Below, in pieces: positions 15,926 to 24,912 of a stretch of DNA of 64,000 nucleotides. The position numbers and the translations under genes are program-made. Under the pieces are notes generated by a model, which did not search any database, was not told where the DNA came from, and saw only the letters and a program-made list of their open reading frames with translations. The DNA lies in the NCBI GenBank assembly GCA_944325305.1, contig CALUZO010000017.1, positions 19,677-83,676 on the forward strand, in the 5' to 3' direction. The first letter of the stretch is position 1, and every line of letters begins with the position of its first letter. The DNA comes from an uncultured Rikenellaceae bacterium. GTDB taxonomy: Bacteria > Bacteroidota > Bacteroidia > Bacteroidales > Rikenellaceae.

Positions 15926-16861
15926 CTATCGGCAGTCCTCGCACAATTCATGCTCTTTTTCGCCCGGCAACTCAAACTCAAGTGTCGAGTGTCCTATATC
16001 GAGATGCTTCAAAGCATGACGTATATTGTGCTTTATCTCGTCAACTCCGGTCATCGAATCTACAACTATGTGAGCCGTCAAGGCATTCTCCGTCGTACTG
16101 AGCGCCCAAATATGCAGATGATGCACCTCCAGCACCCTCGGGTCGGCAGCAACCATTTCATCCTTGACCTTATCACCGTCTATCCCCATCGGAACACCAT
16201 CGAGCGAAAGTCTGATGCTATCGCGCAAAAGCCCCCAGGTCGAAAACAGAATAACTACCGCTATCGCCATACCTATAATCGGATCGAGAATGTAAAATCC
16301 CGTGTAAGAGATGATAACCCCCGACACCACAACTCCAACGGAAACAAGCGTATCAGCCACCATATGCAGATAGGCGCCCTTTACGTTCAGATCCCTCTTA
16401 CGGTAACGCATGAAGAACCATGCCGTCAACGCATTTATGACTATTCCGATTCCGGCTACCCAGGCTATAGCTCCGCCCTCTATCGGCTGCGGATCACGTA
16501 TCTTTTCAAAACTTTCGTAAAATATCAAACCAATCGCCACCAGAAGTATGCAGGCATTTGCCAGCGAAACGAGTATGGTGCTCTTCTTACAACCGTAAGT
16601 ATAATTGCTGGTGGGTTTAAGTTTCGCAAGTCTGAAGGCCATCATCGAAAGGGCAAGACTCACCACGTCGCTAAGGTTATGTCCTGCATCGGACATAAGT
16701 GCCACGGAATCGAGTACAATCCCGGCTATAAATTCCACCGCCACAAAAATAAGATTCAGAGTAATCCCTATGACAAACGCATGATTCAGACTGTCGGCCA
16801 TAGTAATATGTCCATGGTCGTGCCCGTGCGAGTGTCCATGATGATCGTGTTTATGCGACAT
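15926..16861 (-). CDS. Cation diffusion facilitator (zinc/divalent cation exporter)
   Basis: The protein has 311 residues. It has a His-rich N-terminus (MSHKHDHHGHSHGHDHGH) and six membrane segments. The metal-site signatures are ALMSDAGHNLSDVVSL in TM2 (D and H...D) and HMVADTLVSVGVV in TM5 (H...D), as in ZitB/CzcD-type Zn2+/H+ antiporters. The cytoplasmic C-terminal domain has VLEVHHLHIWALSTTENALTAHI, and the end is also His- and Cys-containing. It likely exports Zn2+ from the cytoplasm. It is a single gene with a promoter at 17009. Confidence 0.93.
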   Translation of the reverse strand: MSHKHDHHGHSHGHDHGHITMADSLNHAFVIGITLNLIFVAVEFIAGIVLDSVALMSDAGHNLSDVVSLALSMMAFRLAKLKPTSNYTYGCKKSTILVSLANACILLVAIGLIFYESFEKIRDPQPIEGGAIAWVAGIGIVINALTAWFFMRYRKRDLNVKGAYLHMVADTLVSVGVVVSGVIISYTGFYILDPIIGMAIAVVILFSTWGLLRDSIRLSLDGVPMGIDGDKVKDEMVAADPRVLEVHHLHIWALSTTENALTAHIVVDSMTGVDEIKHNIRHALKHLDIGHSTLEFELPGEKEHELCEDCR

Positions 16862-17008
16862 ATCGTAACTATTTTATTAATATTGAAAAAAACTTGAGCA
16901 TTCACATGAAATCTGTCTGGATCGGGACCATACTTTTCTGGCAAGTACGACTTGTGGAAAACATCGGCCAAACAGATTGAAAAATATACCTATCTGTTAT
17001 GTTACCTA

Positions 17009-17038
17009 CAAATATACAATAAAGTAATACATAATCAA
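17009..17038 (-). promoter_or_regulatory. Promoter of the cation diffusion facilitator gene
   Basis: Minus-strand TTG (17036-17038), 19 bases, then TATATTTG (17009-17016). The 5' leader would be about 140 bases. No metal-regulator palindrome was identified. Confidence 0.55.
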
Positions 17039-17170
17039 TAATGCGATCTCACAAGATTGCATAAGAATATACACGCAAAAAATATTGTCGCATCGATATT
17101 AAAATGGCGCCTATTCGGACAAATCTCGACATAATGCATGTTTGTTGAGAGGAGCTAACTGAAATTTTTA

Positions 17171-17178
17171 TAAATTTG
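17171..17178 (+). promoter_or_regulatory. Putative -7 promoter of the TPR/barrel operon
   Basis: TAAATTTG fits TAnnTTTG and ends 20 bases before the ATG at 17199. TTTGTTG at 17141-17147 lies 23 or more bases upstream, slightly far for a -33 element. Confidence 0.5.
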
Positions 17179-17198
17179 TATTCATAATATGTGATAAT

Positions 17199-20183
17199 AT
17201 GTTCAAAAGGATTTATATAGCTGCCCTATTCGCAGTGATCTCTGCTACGGGCGTTGCGGCACAAGATTCGAACAGCTTTACCTCTCACCTGAATAAAGCT
17301 GAGGAACTTTTCGATGCGGGACGTTACCGCGCGGCACAAACCGAACTCGAAAAAGCAAAATCATACATCGGCATCGACGACACATCTGATGCAATGAAAC
17401 TCGACTACCTGCTCGCAGTATGCGCAGGCAAAACCGAGGACAAACACGCACTCGACAAACTTCGCAATTTCGAAGCGGAATATCCCAATTCGATATATGC
17501 CAACGACATACGGTTTGCTATCGCCGACAGACTCTACGAACAAGGCTTATATGAAGAGGCACTAAGGGAATATATACGTGTGGACAGTCCCTCGCTCCCG
17601 ACATCGTATCAGGACGAATACAACTTTAAACTCGGGCACTCATACTTCATGCTCGACGATTATACAAACGCCTACGCATCGCTCCAGAAGGTAGGCCGCG
17701 ACAGCAAATACACCCCGCACGCCCGTTACTACATAGCTTACATAGATTATGTCAACGGCGACTATGCCGTAGCAAAACAGGGATTCGAGGAACTTGCAAA
17801 CGTCCCGGCTTACGAAAAGGTAATACCGTTCTACCTGTTGCAGATAGAGTATCTGCAACGTAATTACGATTATGTACTGCGCGAGGGAGATGCCCTTATG
17901 GCAGCCACCGAAGGCGAACGCAAAGGAGACATAGCCCGTATTCTGGCCGAAACCTGGTTCATAAAAGGCGATTACGGAAAGGCTATCGACTATATGAACA
18001 CCTATATGGCATCCGGAGGCAAAATGGGACGTGAAGAGTATTACCTGCTCGGTTTTTCGCAATATATGTTCAACGAGATAGGCGCAGCAATAGAATCACT
18101 CGTAAAAGTCGCCGGCCCCGACGACCAACTGACCCAAAACGCCTCCTATCACCTCGGTGCCGCATATCTGCTTGCCGGCAACAAGAGAGGCGCCATGCAG
18201 GCATTCTCGATGGCCTCGGCATCCGATTACAGCCCTGCCATAAAAGAAGACGCACTCTTCAATTACGGCAAACTCCAGTATGAACTCGGCGGCGGCGTCT
18301 TCAACGAAGCCATCAACATACTCAGCAAATACATAGCCGAATACCCCAATACCGAACGGACAGTCCAGGCTCAGGAATACCTCATATCCGCATATTACAA
18401 CTCGAATAATTACGAAGCAGCATACGAAGCCATAAAGCTCATCCCGAACCCCGACAACAATATCCGTGCAGCATACCAGAAAATAGCCTATTTCCGCGCA
18501 CTGAAATATTACAATCAAGGCGATCTCGACACGGCCTACCATCTGCTCGACCAATCGCTGGCCAACCGTTTCAACGCCAAATATACCGCACTAACCCAAT
18601 TCTGGAAAGCCGAAATACTGTATCGCAAAGGCGATTACAAGCGTGCAATCCCACTGTACAGGGAATATGTTACACTTGCACCCAAAACCGAACCCGAATA
18701 CAATATGGCACTCTACAATCTCGGGTACTGCTACTTCAATACCGGACAGTGGGGCGAAGCCAAAACATGGTTCGACCGTTTCCTCGCAGCTTACACCAAA
18801 CGCGACAGCTACCGTGCCGATGCCCTTAATCGCGTAGGCGACCTGCACTACGGCAGCCGAGAATTCTCCAAAGCACTCGACAACTACAATGCTGCCGCAG
18901 CAATGAATACTCCGGAAAGTTCCTATTCTCAGTACAGCGCAGCGGTAACAGTCGGACTTGCCGGAAACTCGAACCAGAAGATAACAAAACTTAAAGATAT
19001 AATCTCAAAAGGAAAAGGAGACTTCGTCGACGACGCCATCTTCGAATTGGGGAACACGTATATCGCTCTCGAACAATTCAACGATGCCCGCAACCAGATG
19101 CTCAGTTACATCAAAAAATACCCGAACGGCGAACACTACCTTTCGGCACTTTCGCAGTTGGGACTGATCTACCAGAACCTCGGAAACAACAATGAAGCGC
19201 TGAGCTATTATTCTCAGGTGATAGACAAGGCCCCGTCATCACAAGAGGCACGCGCAGCCATGATCGCCGTACGCAGCATCTACGTAGATATGAACGATGT
19301 GGATGCCTACTTCGAATTCGCACAAAAGAGCGGCATGGAAACCGATGTCAAAGCTGTCGAACGCGACTCCCTGGCTTATACTGCCGCAGAAAAAGTCTAC
19401 CTGTCAGGCGATCTGAACCGGGGAGCCAACGCTCTCAACGACTATATCGCGAAGTATCCGCGAGGCAACTTCCGACCCAATGCATATTACTATCTTGCAG
19501 ACAGTTATATCCGCTTGGGCGAAAAGACAAAGGCTATTGAAAATCTCGCGGCACTCTCAGATATATACTACAATCAGTTCACGGTACGCGGCCTCGAAAA
19601 ACTCTCGGCTCTCGCATTCGAAGAAAAACAATACGCCAAGGCCGCAGATGCATACAAAAAACTCGCAACTACGGCAGTCAATCCGGAAACTGTTGGCTCC
19701 GCATGGGCAGGCTACTTGAACAGTGCGCTCAAGATGAATGAATCTGAAACAACCATGGCTGCGGTTAACGACGTTCTCGCCGCATCCGGCGTACCGGCCG
19801 ATGTGATCAAAAAAGCAAAATCCGTAAAAGCAGGTATCCTCAGAGACGAAGGACGTAAAGACGAAGCCCTGGCCATATACAAGGAAATCGCCGGCGAATC
19901 GCGCACAGCAGAAGGAGCAGAAGCAACATATTATGTCATAGAATCGCTATTCGAGAACGGCCAGTATGACGCCGCTGAAAAAGCGATACTCGACTTCGCA
20001 GACCAAAACACCCCACACAACTATTGGTTGGGTAAAGCCTTCCTGTTACTGGGCGACATATACGTACAAAAAGGCGACAACTTCCAGGCAAGAGCCACGC
20101 TTCAAAGTATCGTGGACGGTTACACCCCGACAGACGACGGTATAGTAGACGCCGCCCGCAAACGAATTAACGAATTGAAGTAG
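17199..20183 (+). CDS. Large periplasmic TPR-repeat protein
   Basis: The protein has 994 residues. A signal peptide (MFKRIYIAALFAVISATGVA, then AQ) is followed almost end to end by tetratricopeptide repeats. Repeated patterns include LFDAGRYRAAQTELEKAKSY, LYEQGLYEEALREYI, YRKGDYKRAIPLYREYV, LYNLGYCYFNTGQWGEA and YYLADSYIRLGEKTKAIENL. Many copies resemble the YbgF/CpoB-type TPR. Such long Bacteroidetes TPR proteins are thought to be periplasmic scaffolds. It is cotranscribed with a barrel protein 8 bases downstream, so the two may form one envelope complex. A specific role is not known. Confidence 0.85.
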   Translation: MFKRIYIAALFAVISATGVAAQDSNSFTSHLNKAEELFDAGRYRAAQTELEKAKSYIGIDDTSDAMKLDYLLAVCAGKTEDKHALDKLRNFEAEYPNSIYANDIRFAIADRLYEQGLYEEALREYIRVDSPSLPTSYQDEYNFKLGHSYFMLDDYTNAYASLQKVGRDSKYTPHARYYIAYIDYVNGDYAVAKQGFEELANVPAYEKVIPFYLLQIEYLQRNYDYVLREGDALMAATEGERKGDIARILAETWFIKGDYGKAIDYMNTYMASGGKMGREEYYLLGFSQYMFNEIGAAIESLVKVAGPDDQLTQNASYHLGAAYLLAGNKRGAMQAFSMASASDYSPAIKEDALFNYGKLQYELGGGVFNEAINILSKYIAEYPNTERTVQAQEYLISAYYNSNNYEAAYEAIKLIPNPDNNIRAAYQKIAYFRALKYYNQGDLDTAYHLLDQSLANRFNAKYTALTQFWKAEILYRKGDYKRAIPLYREYVTLAPKTEPEYNMALYNLGYCYFNTGQWGEAKTWFDRFLAAYTKRDSYRADALNRVGDLHYGSREFSKALDNYNAAAAMNTPESSYSQYSAAVTVGLAGNSNQKITKLKDIISKGKGDFVDDAIFELGNTYIALEQFNDARNQMLSYIKKYPNGEHYLSALSQLGLIYQNLGNNNEALSYYSQVIDKAPSSQEARAAMIAVRSIYVDMNDVDAYFEFAQKSGMETDVKAVERDSLAYTAAEKVYLSGDLNRGANALNDYIAKYPRGNFRPNAYYYLADSYIRLGEKTKAIENLAALSDIYYNQFTVRGLEKLSALAFEEKQYAKAADAYKKLATTAVNPETVGSAWAGYLNSALKMNESETTMAAVNDVLAASGVPADVIKKAKSVKAGILRDEGRKDEALAIYKEIAGESRTAEGAEATYYVIESLFENGQYDAAEKAILDFADQNTPHNYWLGKAFLLLGDIYVQKGDNFQARATLQSIVDGYTPTDDGIVDAARKRINELK

Positions 20184-20191
20184 AGAAGACA

Positions 20192-21889
20192 ATGGGAAAA
20201 AGTATGAAAAAAACGATATTATTCGCCGGCGCTTTCATGGCAGCATTCGGCACAGTATATGCACAAGAATCGGAATCGCTCGACCGTCAGGTAGACGTAA
20301 CGCGCGACTACCGTCCGACAGTGGAACGAGCCACGAAACTCTCCGTCAAACCCAACATGACCGACACTGTGCAGCTTCGCCCCAATTTCGAATATCAGGT
20401 GATGCCAATGCCGATCAACCATGGCTTCGGCGTTACGGCCATAAGCCCCGTCAGCGTCAATGCATCGACATACGAACCGTTATACCCGTTCTATCTCAAA
20501 GCAGGCGGCGGTTTCCCGGGCAACAGCGTAGCAGATCTCTACTTCAATTCTACGGGCCAAGGCAACGGTTCTGTGGGATTTTATATCAACCACGAAGGAA
20601 ACTACAACAAAATAACGAACGACTTGGGTTTCAAACGCAAAGCTCTGAAGACCCAAAACAGTGCCGCTCTGAACGGGAAAGTAGCGTTGGGCAATGTCAT
20701 CCTGAGCGGAGAAATAGGTTTAGATTACGACATTTTCTCTCGCTACGGACAATTCAGCTACGACGGAATACTTCCTGTCGCAGAACCGACGAAAGTCGTA
20801 CAACAGAAATTCATGACCCCGCGCGCCAACATTAGAATCGGTAACGACTTCAGCGATCTTACACGACTCAATTTTGCGGTAAATGCCGGAGGATATTACT
20901 TCAAAGACGACTTCTCAATCGCAGAAACAGGTTTGCAATTCGGTCTCGACTTTGCAAAGTTATTCGGAGAAAGCCTGATATCGCTTTCAGCCGGTTACGA
21001 CGGCACCTACGGCAACGACAAAATTAACGACTTCAAGGGTCATTTGATAAATGTTGCCCCTCGCTATGAATTTGTGTCAGACAAGGTAAAAATAGGATTG
21101 GGACTGAACTTCGTGTTCGATATAAATGACATTGACAATGAGGTAACCGTACTCCCATCGTTCAATATTGCCGCCATATCCAATCCAGCATTCGTTCCGT
21201 TCATCGACATGGGCAGCAATGTGGAAAACAACAGCTATCGCCATCTGACATCGCTTAATCCCTACCTGAACGAGGGATGGCCATTGGCTGAAAACACGTA
21301 TCACTATGATCTTCGTGCAGGTATCTCGGGAACGGTAGGCAACGTCTTCATGTACAAGATCTATGGCGGTGCAGGCTATGTGAAAGACGCCGTCGATTTT
21401 GCCAACCTCTTCGAAGAGGACAATTCATCCACATTCGTTACATTCTGCGAACAACGTATAATTGAATACATGGCAGGTATCGAACTCGAAGTTCGCCTTG
21501 CATCGAGTTTCTCGGCAATGCTTGGAGGTCGTTACACTGGTTACGACACCAAGACCTTCGAACATCCTATAGGACTCCCCGACTACGAAGGTACGTTCAA
21601 ACTCAAATGGAACCACCGCAACCGCTTCTTTGCCACTGCAGGACTCGACCTTATAGGCGATCGTTGGTTCATGGAATATTATGCCGGATCACAGACACCC
21701 CCGGAAGAAATATTATTCGTAAAACAAAAAGCCGTTGTCGATGTCAATATGAGCCTCGAGTACCGCCTGCAGAAAGAGCTGGGAATATTTATCGAAGGCC
21801 ATAATCTCACCGGCGACAAACTGTATCTATTCAACCATTATCCAGAAGACGGACCTGTCGTAAATGTAGGAGTGAAACTACTGTTCTGA
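20192..21889 (+). CDS. Outer-membrane beta-barrel protein (TonB-receptor-like, no plug seen)
   Basis: The protein has 565 residues; the start could also be the second Met, four codons on. A signal peptide (MKKTILFAGAFMAAFGTVYA) is followed by a short conserved N-terminal stretch (VDVTRDYRPTVERATKLS). The rest is amphipathic beta strands ending in NVGVKLLF, as in barrels inserted by BamA. It is usually annotated as TonB-dependent receptor or hypothetical, but I see no TonB box or plug domain. It is paired with the TPR protein. Confidence 0.75.
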   Translation: MGKSMKKTILFAGAFMAAFGTVYAQESESLDRQVDVTRDYRPTVERATKLSVKPNMTDTVQLRPNFEYQVMPMPINHGFGVTAISPVSVNASTYEPLYPFYLKAGGGFPGNSVADLYFNSTGQGNGSVGFYINHEGNYNKITNDLGFKRKALKTQNSAALNGKVALGNVILSGEIGLDYDIFSRYGQFSYDGILPVAEPTKVVQQKFMTPRANIRIGNDFSDLTRLNFAVNAGGYYFKDDFSIAETGLQFGLDFAKLFGESLISLSAGYDGTYGNDKINDFKGHLINVAPRYEFVSDKVKIGLGLNFVFDINDIDNEVTVLPSFNIAAISNPAFVPFIDMGSNVENNSYRHLTSLNPYLNEGWPLAENTYHYDLRAGISGTVGNVFMYKIYGGAGYVKDAVDFANLFEEDNSSTFVTFCEQRIIEYMAGIELEVRLASSFSAMLGGRYTGYDTKTFEHPIGLPDYEGTFKLKWNHRNRFFATAGLDLIGDRWFMEYYAGSQTPPEEILFVKQKAVVDVNMSLEYRLQKELGIFIEGHNLTGDKLYLFNHYPEDGPVVNVGVKLLF

Positions 21890-21956
21890 CAAACAAGCGT
21901 AAATGTATAGGGGGGTACCGTATGCAACATGTCCCTACCCTATAAGAAATGTCAAA

Positions 21957-22002
21957 ATAACAGATGGCGGAGCACTTAAACAGTTACTCCGCCATCTGTT
22001 AT
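21957..22002 (+). terminator. Hairpin terminator after the TPR/barrel operon
   Basis: A perfect 16-bp stem (21957-21972 with 21987-22002) and 14-base loop. It lies 67 bases after the stop and could also serve the leftward mltG gene, which ends at 22131. Confidence 0.7.
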
Positions 22003-22130
22003 AAAACTCTGCACGTAAAAATACAATCCTGGTGTTACAAAGAGTCAACCGGGCCTATGCAGCTATATTTCTCTCCACCTTAGCATCTTCCCGGTGGTAG
22101 CTCACCGCATTTTAAGGCACCCCGTTGCTT

Positions 22131-23162
22131 TTATTTGATTCCGGCCCTGTTAAGGGCATCATAATATGCGCGGGCATTTTTATTGTGCTGGGCAAGTGTC
22201 ACGGCAAAACTGTGGTATCCCGAGAAATCCGGCTTAGCACAAAAATAGAGATAATTGTGTTTATCATAGTCGAGTACGGCATCGACAGCCCTCACCGAAG
22301 GCATGCAGATCGGTCCCGGAGGAAGTCCGGCATTCTTGTATGTGTTATATGGAGATTCCACATCCAAATGACGGTTGAGCACCCGTTTTATCGAAAAGTC
22401 CCCGACAGCAAACTTGACCGTAGGATCTGCCTGTAAAGGCATACCCTTCTCCAGTCTGTTCATATATACCCCAGCCACGATGGGCATTTCGTCGCTCATT
22501 TTAGTCTCCTCGTAAACGATTGAAGCAAGTGTTATCGCTTGTTCACGCGTCAATCCGGTCGCTTCGAGTTTGCTCATGCGTTCTTCGTTCCAGAACCGGT
22601 CGTACTCCTTTTTCATGCGGTCGAGCAATGCGTCAGGCGATACAGTCCACCATACCTCGTACGTATTCGGAATGAACATCCCGATAAAATTCGCGCTATC
22701 AAACCCATATTTTTCTGCGACATCTTCCGAAGTAAGATACGAAAGCAACTCTAACGAATCAGACTCGATCTGTTGCGCCAACCGACCTGCCAACTGCGGC
22801 ATGGTGCGGATATTATTAAACGTAAGTTTTACAGGCGTCTGAAGTCCGTTGCGAAACATCTTGACAACATCGACATAACTCATACCAGGACGCATAATAT
22901 ACCGTCCGGGCCTCACCATATCCGGCAAAGAAAACGCAACAGCCACATTATCAAAACGTTCCTTATCCACTATATATGCGCCGTCAGCACCGAGCGAATC
23001 GAGCAACTCGGCATAATCTGCTCCTTGCGGTATCAGCACCGTACGTTCATTAGCAACCGCATTGGAATCCACTCTCGCCCACAATACCACTACGGCTACA
23101 ATACAAACCGCAGTCAGAGCCGCCAAAACTATCAATACGAAACGTATTTTTCGAGTTTTCAT
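22131..23162 (-). CDS. mltG: Endolytic murein transglycosylase MltG
   Basis: The protein has 343 residues from the ATG at 23162 (MKTRKIRFVL). An N-terminal transmembrane anchor (FVLIVLAALTAVCIVAVVVL) and a LysM-like segment precede the YceG catalytic domain. The catalytic Glu lies in ASIVYEETKM, and the downstream signatures QADPTVKFA, SPYNTYKNAGLPPGPICMPS and YLYFCAKPDFSGYHSFA are complete. It cleaves nascent glycan strands at the inner-membrane face and is thought to end peptidoglycan polymerisation. Confidence 0.94.
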   Translation of the reverse strand: MKTRKIRFVLIVLAALTAVCIVAVVVLWARVDSNAVANERTVLIPQGADYAELLDSLGADGAYIVDKERFDNVAVAFSLPDMVRPGRYIMRPGMSYVDVVKMFRNGLQTPVKLTFNNIRTMPQLAGRLAQQIESDSLELLSYLTSEDVAEKYGFDSANFIGMFIPNTYEVWWTVSPDALLDRMKKEYDRFWNEERMSKLEATGLTREQAITLASIVYEETKMSDEMPIVAGVYMNRLEKGMPLQADPTVKFAVGDFSIKRVLNRHLDVESPYNTYKNAGLPPGPICMPSVRAVDAVLDYDKHNYLYFCAKPDFSGYHSFAVTLAQHNKNARAYYDALNRAGIK

Positions 23163-23224
23163 CGTCCGATATGTTAAAATTAAACGTCGGCAGGCGATCA
23201 TTATTGCCAGTTCGCGACAAGGCA

Positions 23225-23256
23225 CAAATATAGCCAACCGACTTCATTGCTGCAAA
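23225..23256 (-). promoter_or_regulatory. mltG promoter
   Basis: Minus-strand TTTG (23253-23256), 20 bases, TATATTTG (23225-23232): a full consensus match, about 63 bases before the mltG ATG. Confidence 0.75.
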
Positions 23257-23462
23257 CAATGCGGTCCGTCTACCGTAGCGAACATTCGGATTATACGGCT
23301 ATGGCCGTGAAAGAAAATAATCAATAAAACACCTTGCCCCAACAACAGCATACCGCTGTCGGACAGACAATTACCACAATCACAATACTGGCCATCGCCG
23401 ACTCTGAAAGTTCTGTCCGCTTCAAAATAACAACAAAATTTTTATGGCCCTCCGGCCACTAT

Positions 23463-23493
23463 TTTGGAAAACCACCGAAAATAACTACATTTG
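23463..23493 (+). promoter_or_regulatory. SRP RNA promoter
   Basis: TTTG (23463-23466), 19 bases, TACATTTG (23486-23493), ending 4 bases before the predicted 5' end of the RNA. Confidence 0.75.
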
Positions 23494-23497
23494 CAAC

Positions 23498-23593
23498 GGG
23501 TAAGTCTTACACGACCAGCTCCTACTGAATCCCCCAGGTGTGGAAGCAAGCAAGGGTAGGTGGTTGTAGCGGTGCGATGTAAGTAGCTTACCC
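23498..23593 (+). ncRNA. ffs: Signal recognition particle RNA (4.5S-like)
   Basis: The closing helix GGGTAAG (23498-23504) pairs with CTTACCC (23587-23593). The conserved apical domain is recognisable by GTGTGGAAGCAAGCAAGGG, the GGAA tetraloop and asymmetric loop that bind Ffh. A T6 run at 23594-23599 follows the closing helix and completes the terminator. The RNA guides nascent membrane proteins to FtsY and the Sec translocon. The bacterial small form, without an Alu domain, fits the length of about 96 bases. Confidence 0.9.
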
Positions 23594-23666
23594 TTTTTTA
23601 TTTCCCACGGCAGGAACGCTTCGGCATTATTGCGGTATAACAATGATACTAATCCGAAAAAAATAT

Positions 23667-23674
23667 TATCTTTG
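23667..23674 (+). promoter_or_regulatory. Putative -7 promoter of the YciO/DUF4199/GT2/DUF4293 operon
   Basis: TATCTTTG fits TAnnTTTG, 47 bases before the ATG at 23722. No -33 element at the usual spacing. Confidence 0.45.
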
Positions 23675-23721
23675 AACCCGTTTAGGGGTCGTTTCCGGCC
23701 CCGCAGTAATATTTTCGGCCG

Positions 23722-24327
23722 ATGTTATTGAAGTTATACCGCGAGAACCCTAATGAGCGCCAGATCGAGCGTATAGTTTCCGTCCTCCGCGACGGAGGAG
23801 TGATCATATACCCCACAGACGGAGTATATGCCTATGGATGTTCACTGCATAGTTCCAAAGCCGTCGACAGACTCAAGTCAATCACAGGAAAAGACAAAAA
23901 AGAATTTTCCATAATGTGTTCTGACCTGAGCAATATAGCCGATTACGCCAAGATAGACAACGCCGATTTCAAGATTCTGAAACGTAACCTACCAGGCCCT
24001 TTCACTTTCGTCATGAAAGCTTCGTCGAAAGTGCCGGACAAGGTGTTAGCAAAGCGTAAAACACTGGGGATCAGAATTGCCGACAATCCGATAACGCTCG
24101 CCATAGTAAAGGCGTTGGGGAACCCGCTGGTAACAAGTTCTGTGAAAAACCGCGATCAATACGAAGAATATACGACAGATCCGGAACTTTTACAGGAACG
24201 CTGGGGCAACGTCGTCGACATAGTTGTCGACGGAGGTCCTGGCGGTATCGTTCCCACCACTCTGGTCGACCTCACTGACGACGAACCCGAAATATTGCGC
24301 GAAGGAGGCGGAAAATTCCAACTTTAA
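23722..24327 (+). CDS. L-threonylcarbamoyladenylate synthase-family protein (YciO/YrdC/Sua5)
   Basis: The protein has 201 residues. The YrdC fold is seen in GGVIIYPTDGVYAYGC (25-40), SITGKDKKEFSIMC, LPGPFTFVMKAS, LGIRIADNP and PLVTSSVK. TsaC and Sua5 make threonylcarbamoyl-AMP for the t6A37 tRNA modification. The KDKKEF segment and length resemble the YciO branch, for which that activity is less certain. It starts a four-gene run with DUF4199, GT2 and DUF4293. Confidence 0.85.
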   Translation: MLLKLYRENPNERQIERIVSVLRDGGVIIYPTDGVYAYGCSLHSSKAVDRLKSITGKDKKEFSIMCSDLSNIADYAKIDNADFKILKRNLPGPFTFVMKASSKVPDKVLAKRKTLGIRIADNPITLAIVKALGNPLVTSSVKNRDQYEEYTTDPELLQERWGNVVDIVVDGGPGGIVPTTLVDLTDDEPEILREGGGKFQL

Positions 24328-24336
24328 AAACCTGCC

Positions 24337-24909
24337 ATGAATACGACAGCAACAGACAACCCTACCAAGACCCTTTGGCGCGATGCTGCGGCAGAGGGCG
24401 GAATCATAGGGACTATTCTTTTCATTGCCATGTTGCTGGATGATTTCACTGCCCATGAACTTGCGGAAGTCATATATTTCATAAAAGTTGTTGTCCTGGC
24501 AGGCGGAATATACATTTTCACTCGACGCCGCTCGCAGAAATACGCCGCAACCGGTTTCACCATCCGACAAGCAATGAATTACATCTTTGCAATGATGGTA
24601 TTCACTGGTTTCATTACCGGCATCGAAAATTATCTGGCCATTAAATTTATCGCACCGGACTTCTATCAGTCGGCATTCGAAAACGCCCAGGCATCTGTCA
24701 AAACCATCATGGAATCAATGCGCAACACAACAGGCGATCGCCAAATATGGGACGAATTGATTCTTGAATACGAAAACCGTTGGCTCGACACTGTCAATAA
24801 CCCCATCACATATATTATCTCCGGCATGGTCGGCAAGATTATTGCCGGCGGCATCATAGGCATTTTCGTCTCCCCGATGATAAGACACCTGACGATAAGA
24901 AACAAATAA
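24337..24909 (+). CDS. DUF4199-family membrane protein
   Basis: The protein has 190 residues. Four hydrophobic segments are visible, two near the N-terminus (EGGIIGTILFIAMLL, VIYFIKVVVLAGGIYIF), one at AMNYIFAMMVFTGFITGIE, and one at the C-terminus (GKIIAGGIIGIFVSPMI). This layout is typical of DUF4199, which in Bacteroidetes is commonly placed before a GT2 enzyme, as here (3-base gap). It may support the glycosyltransferase at the membrane; the role is not established. Confidence 0.8.
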   Translation: MNTTATDNPTKTLWRDAAAEGGIIGTILFIAMLLDDFTAHELAEVIYFIKVVVLAGGIYIFTRRRSQKYAATGFTIRQAMNYIFAMMVFTGFITGIENYLAIKFIAPDFYQSAFENAQASVKTIMESMRNTTGDRQIWDELILEYENRWLDTVNNPITYIISGMVGKIIAGGIIGIFVSPMIRHLTIRNK

Positions 24910-24912
24910 ACA

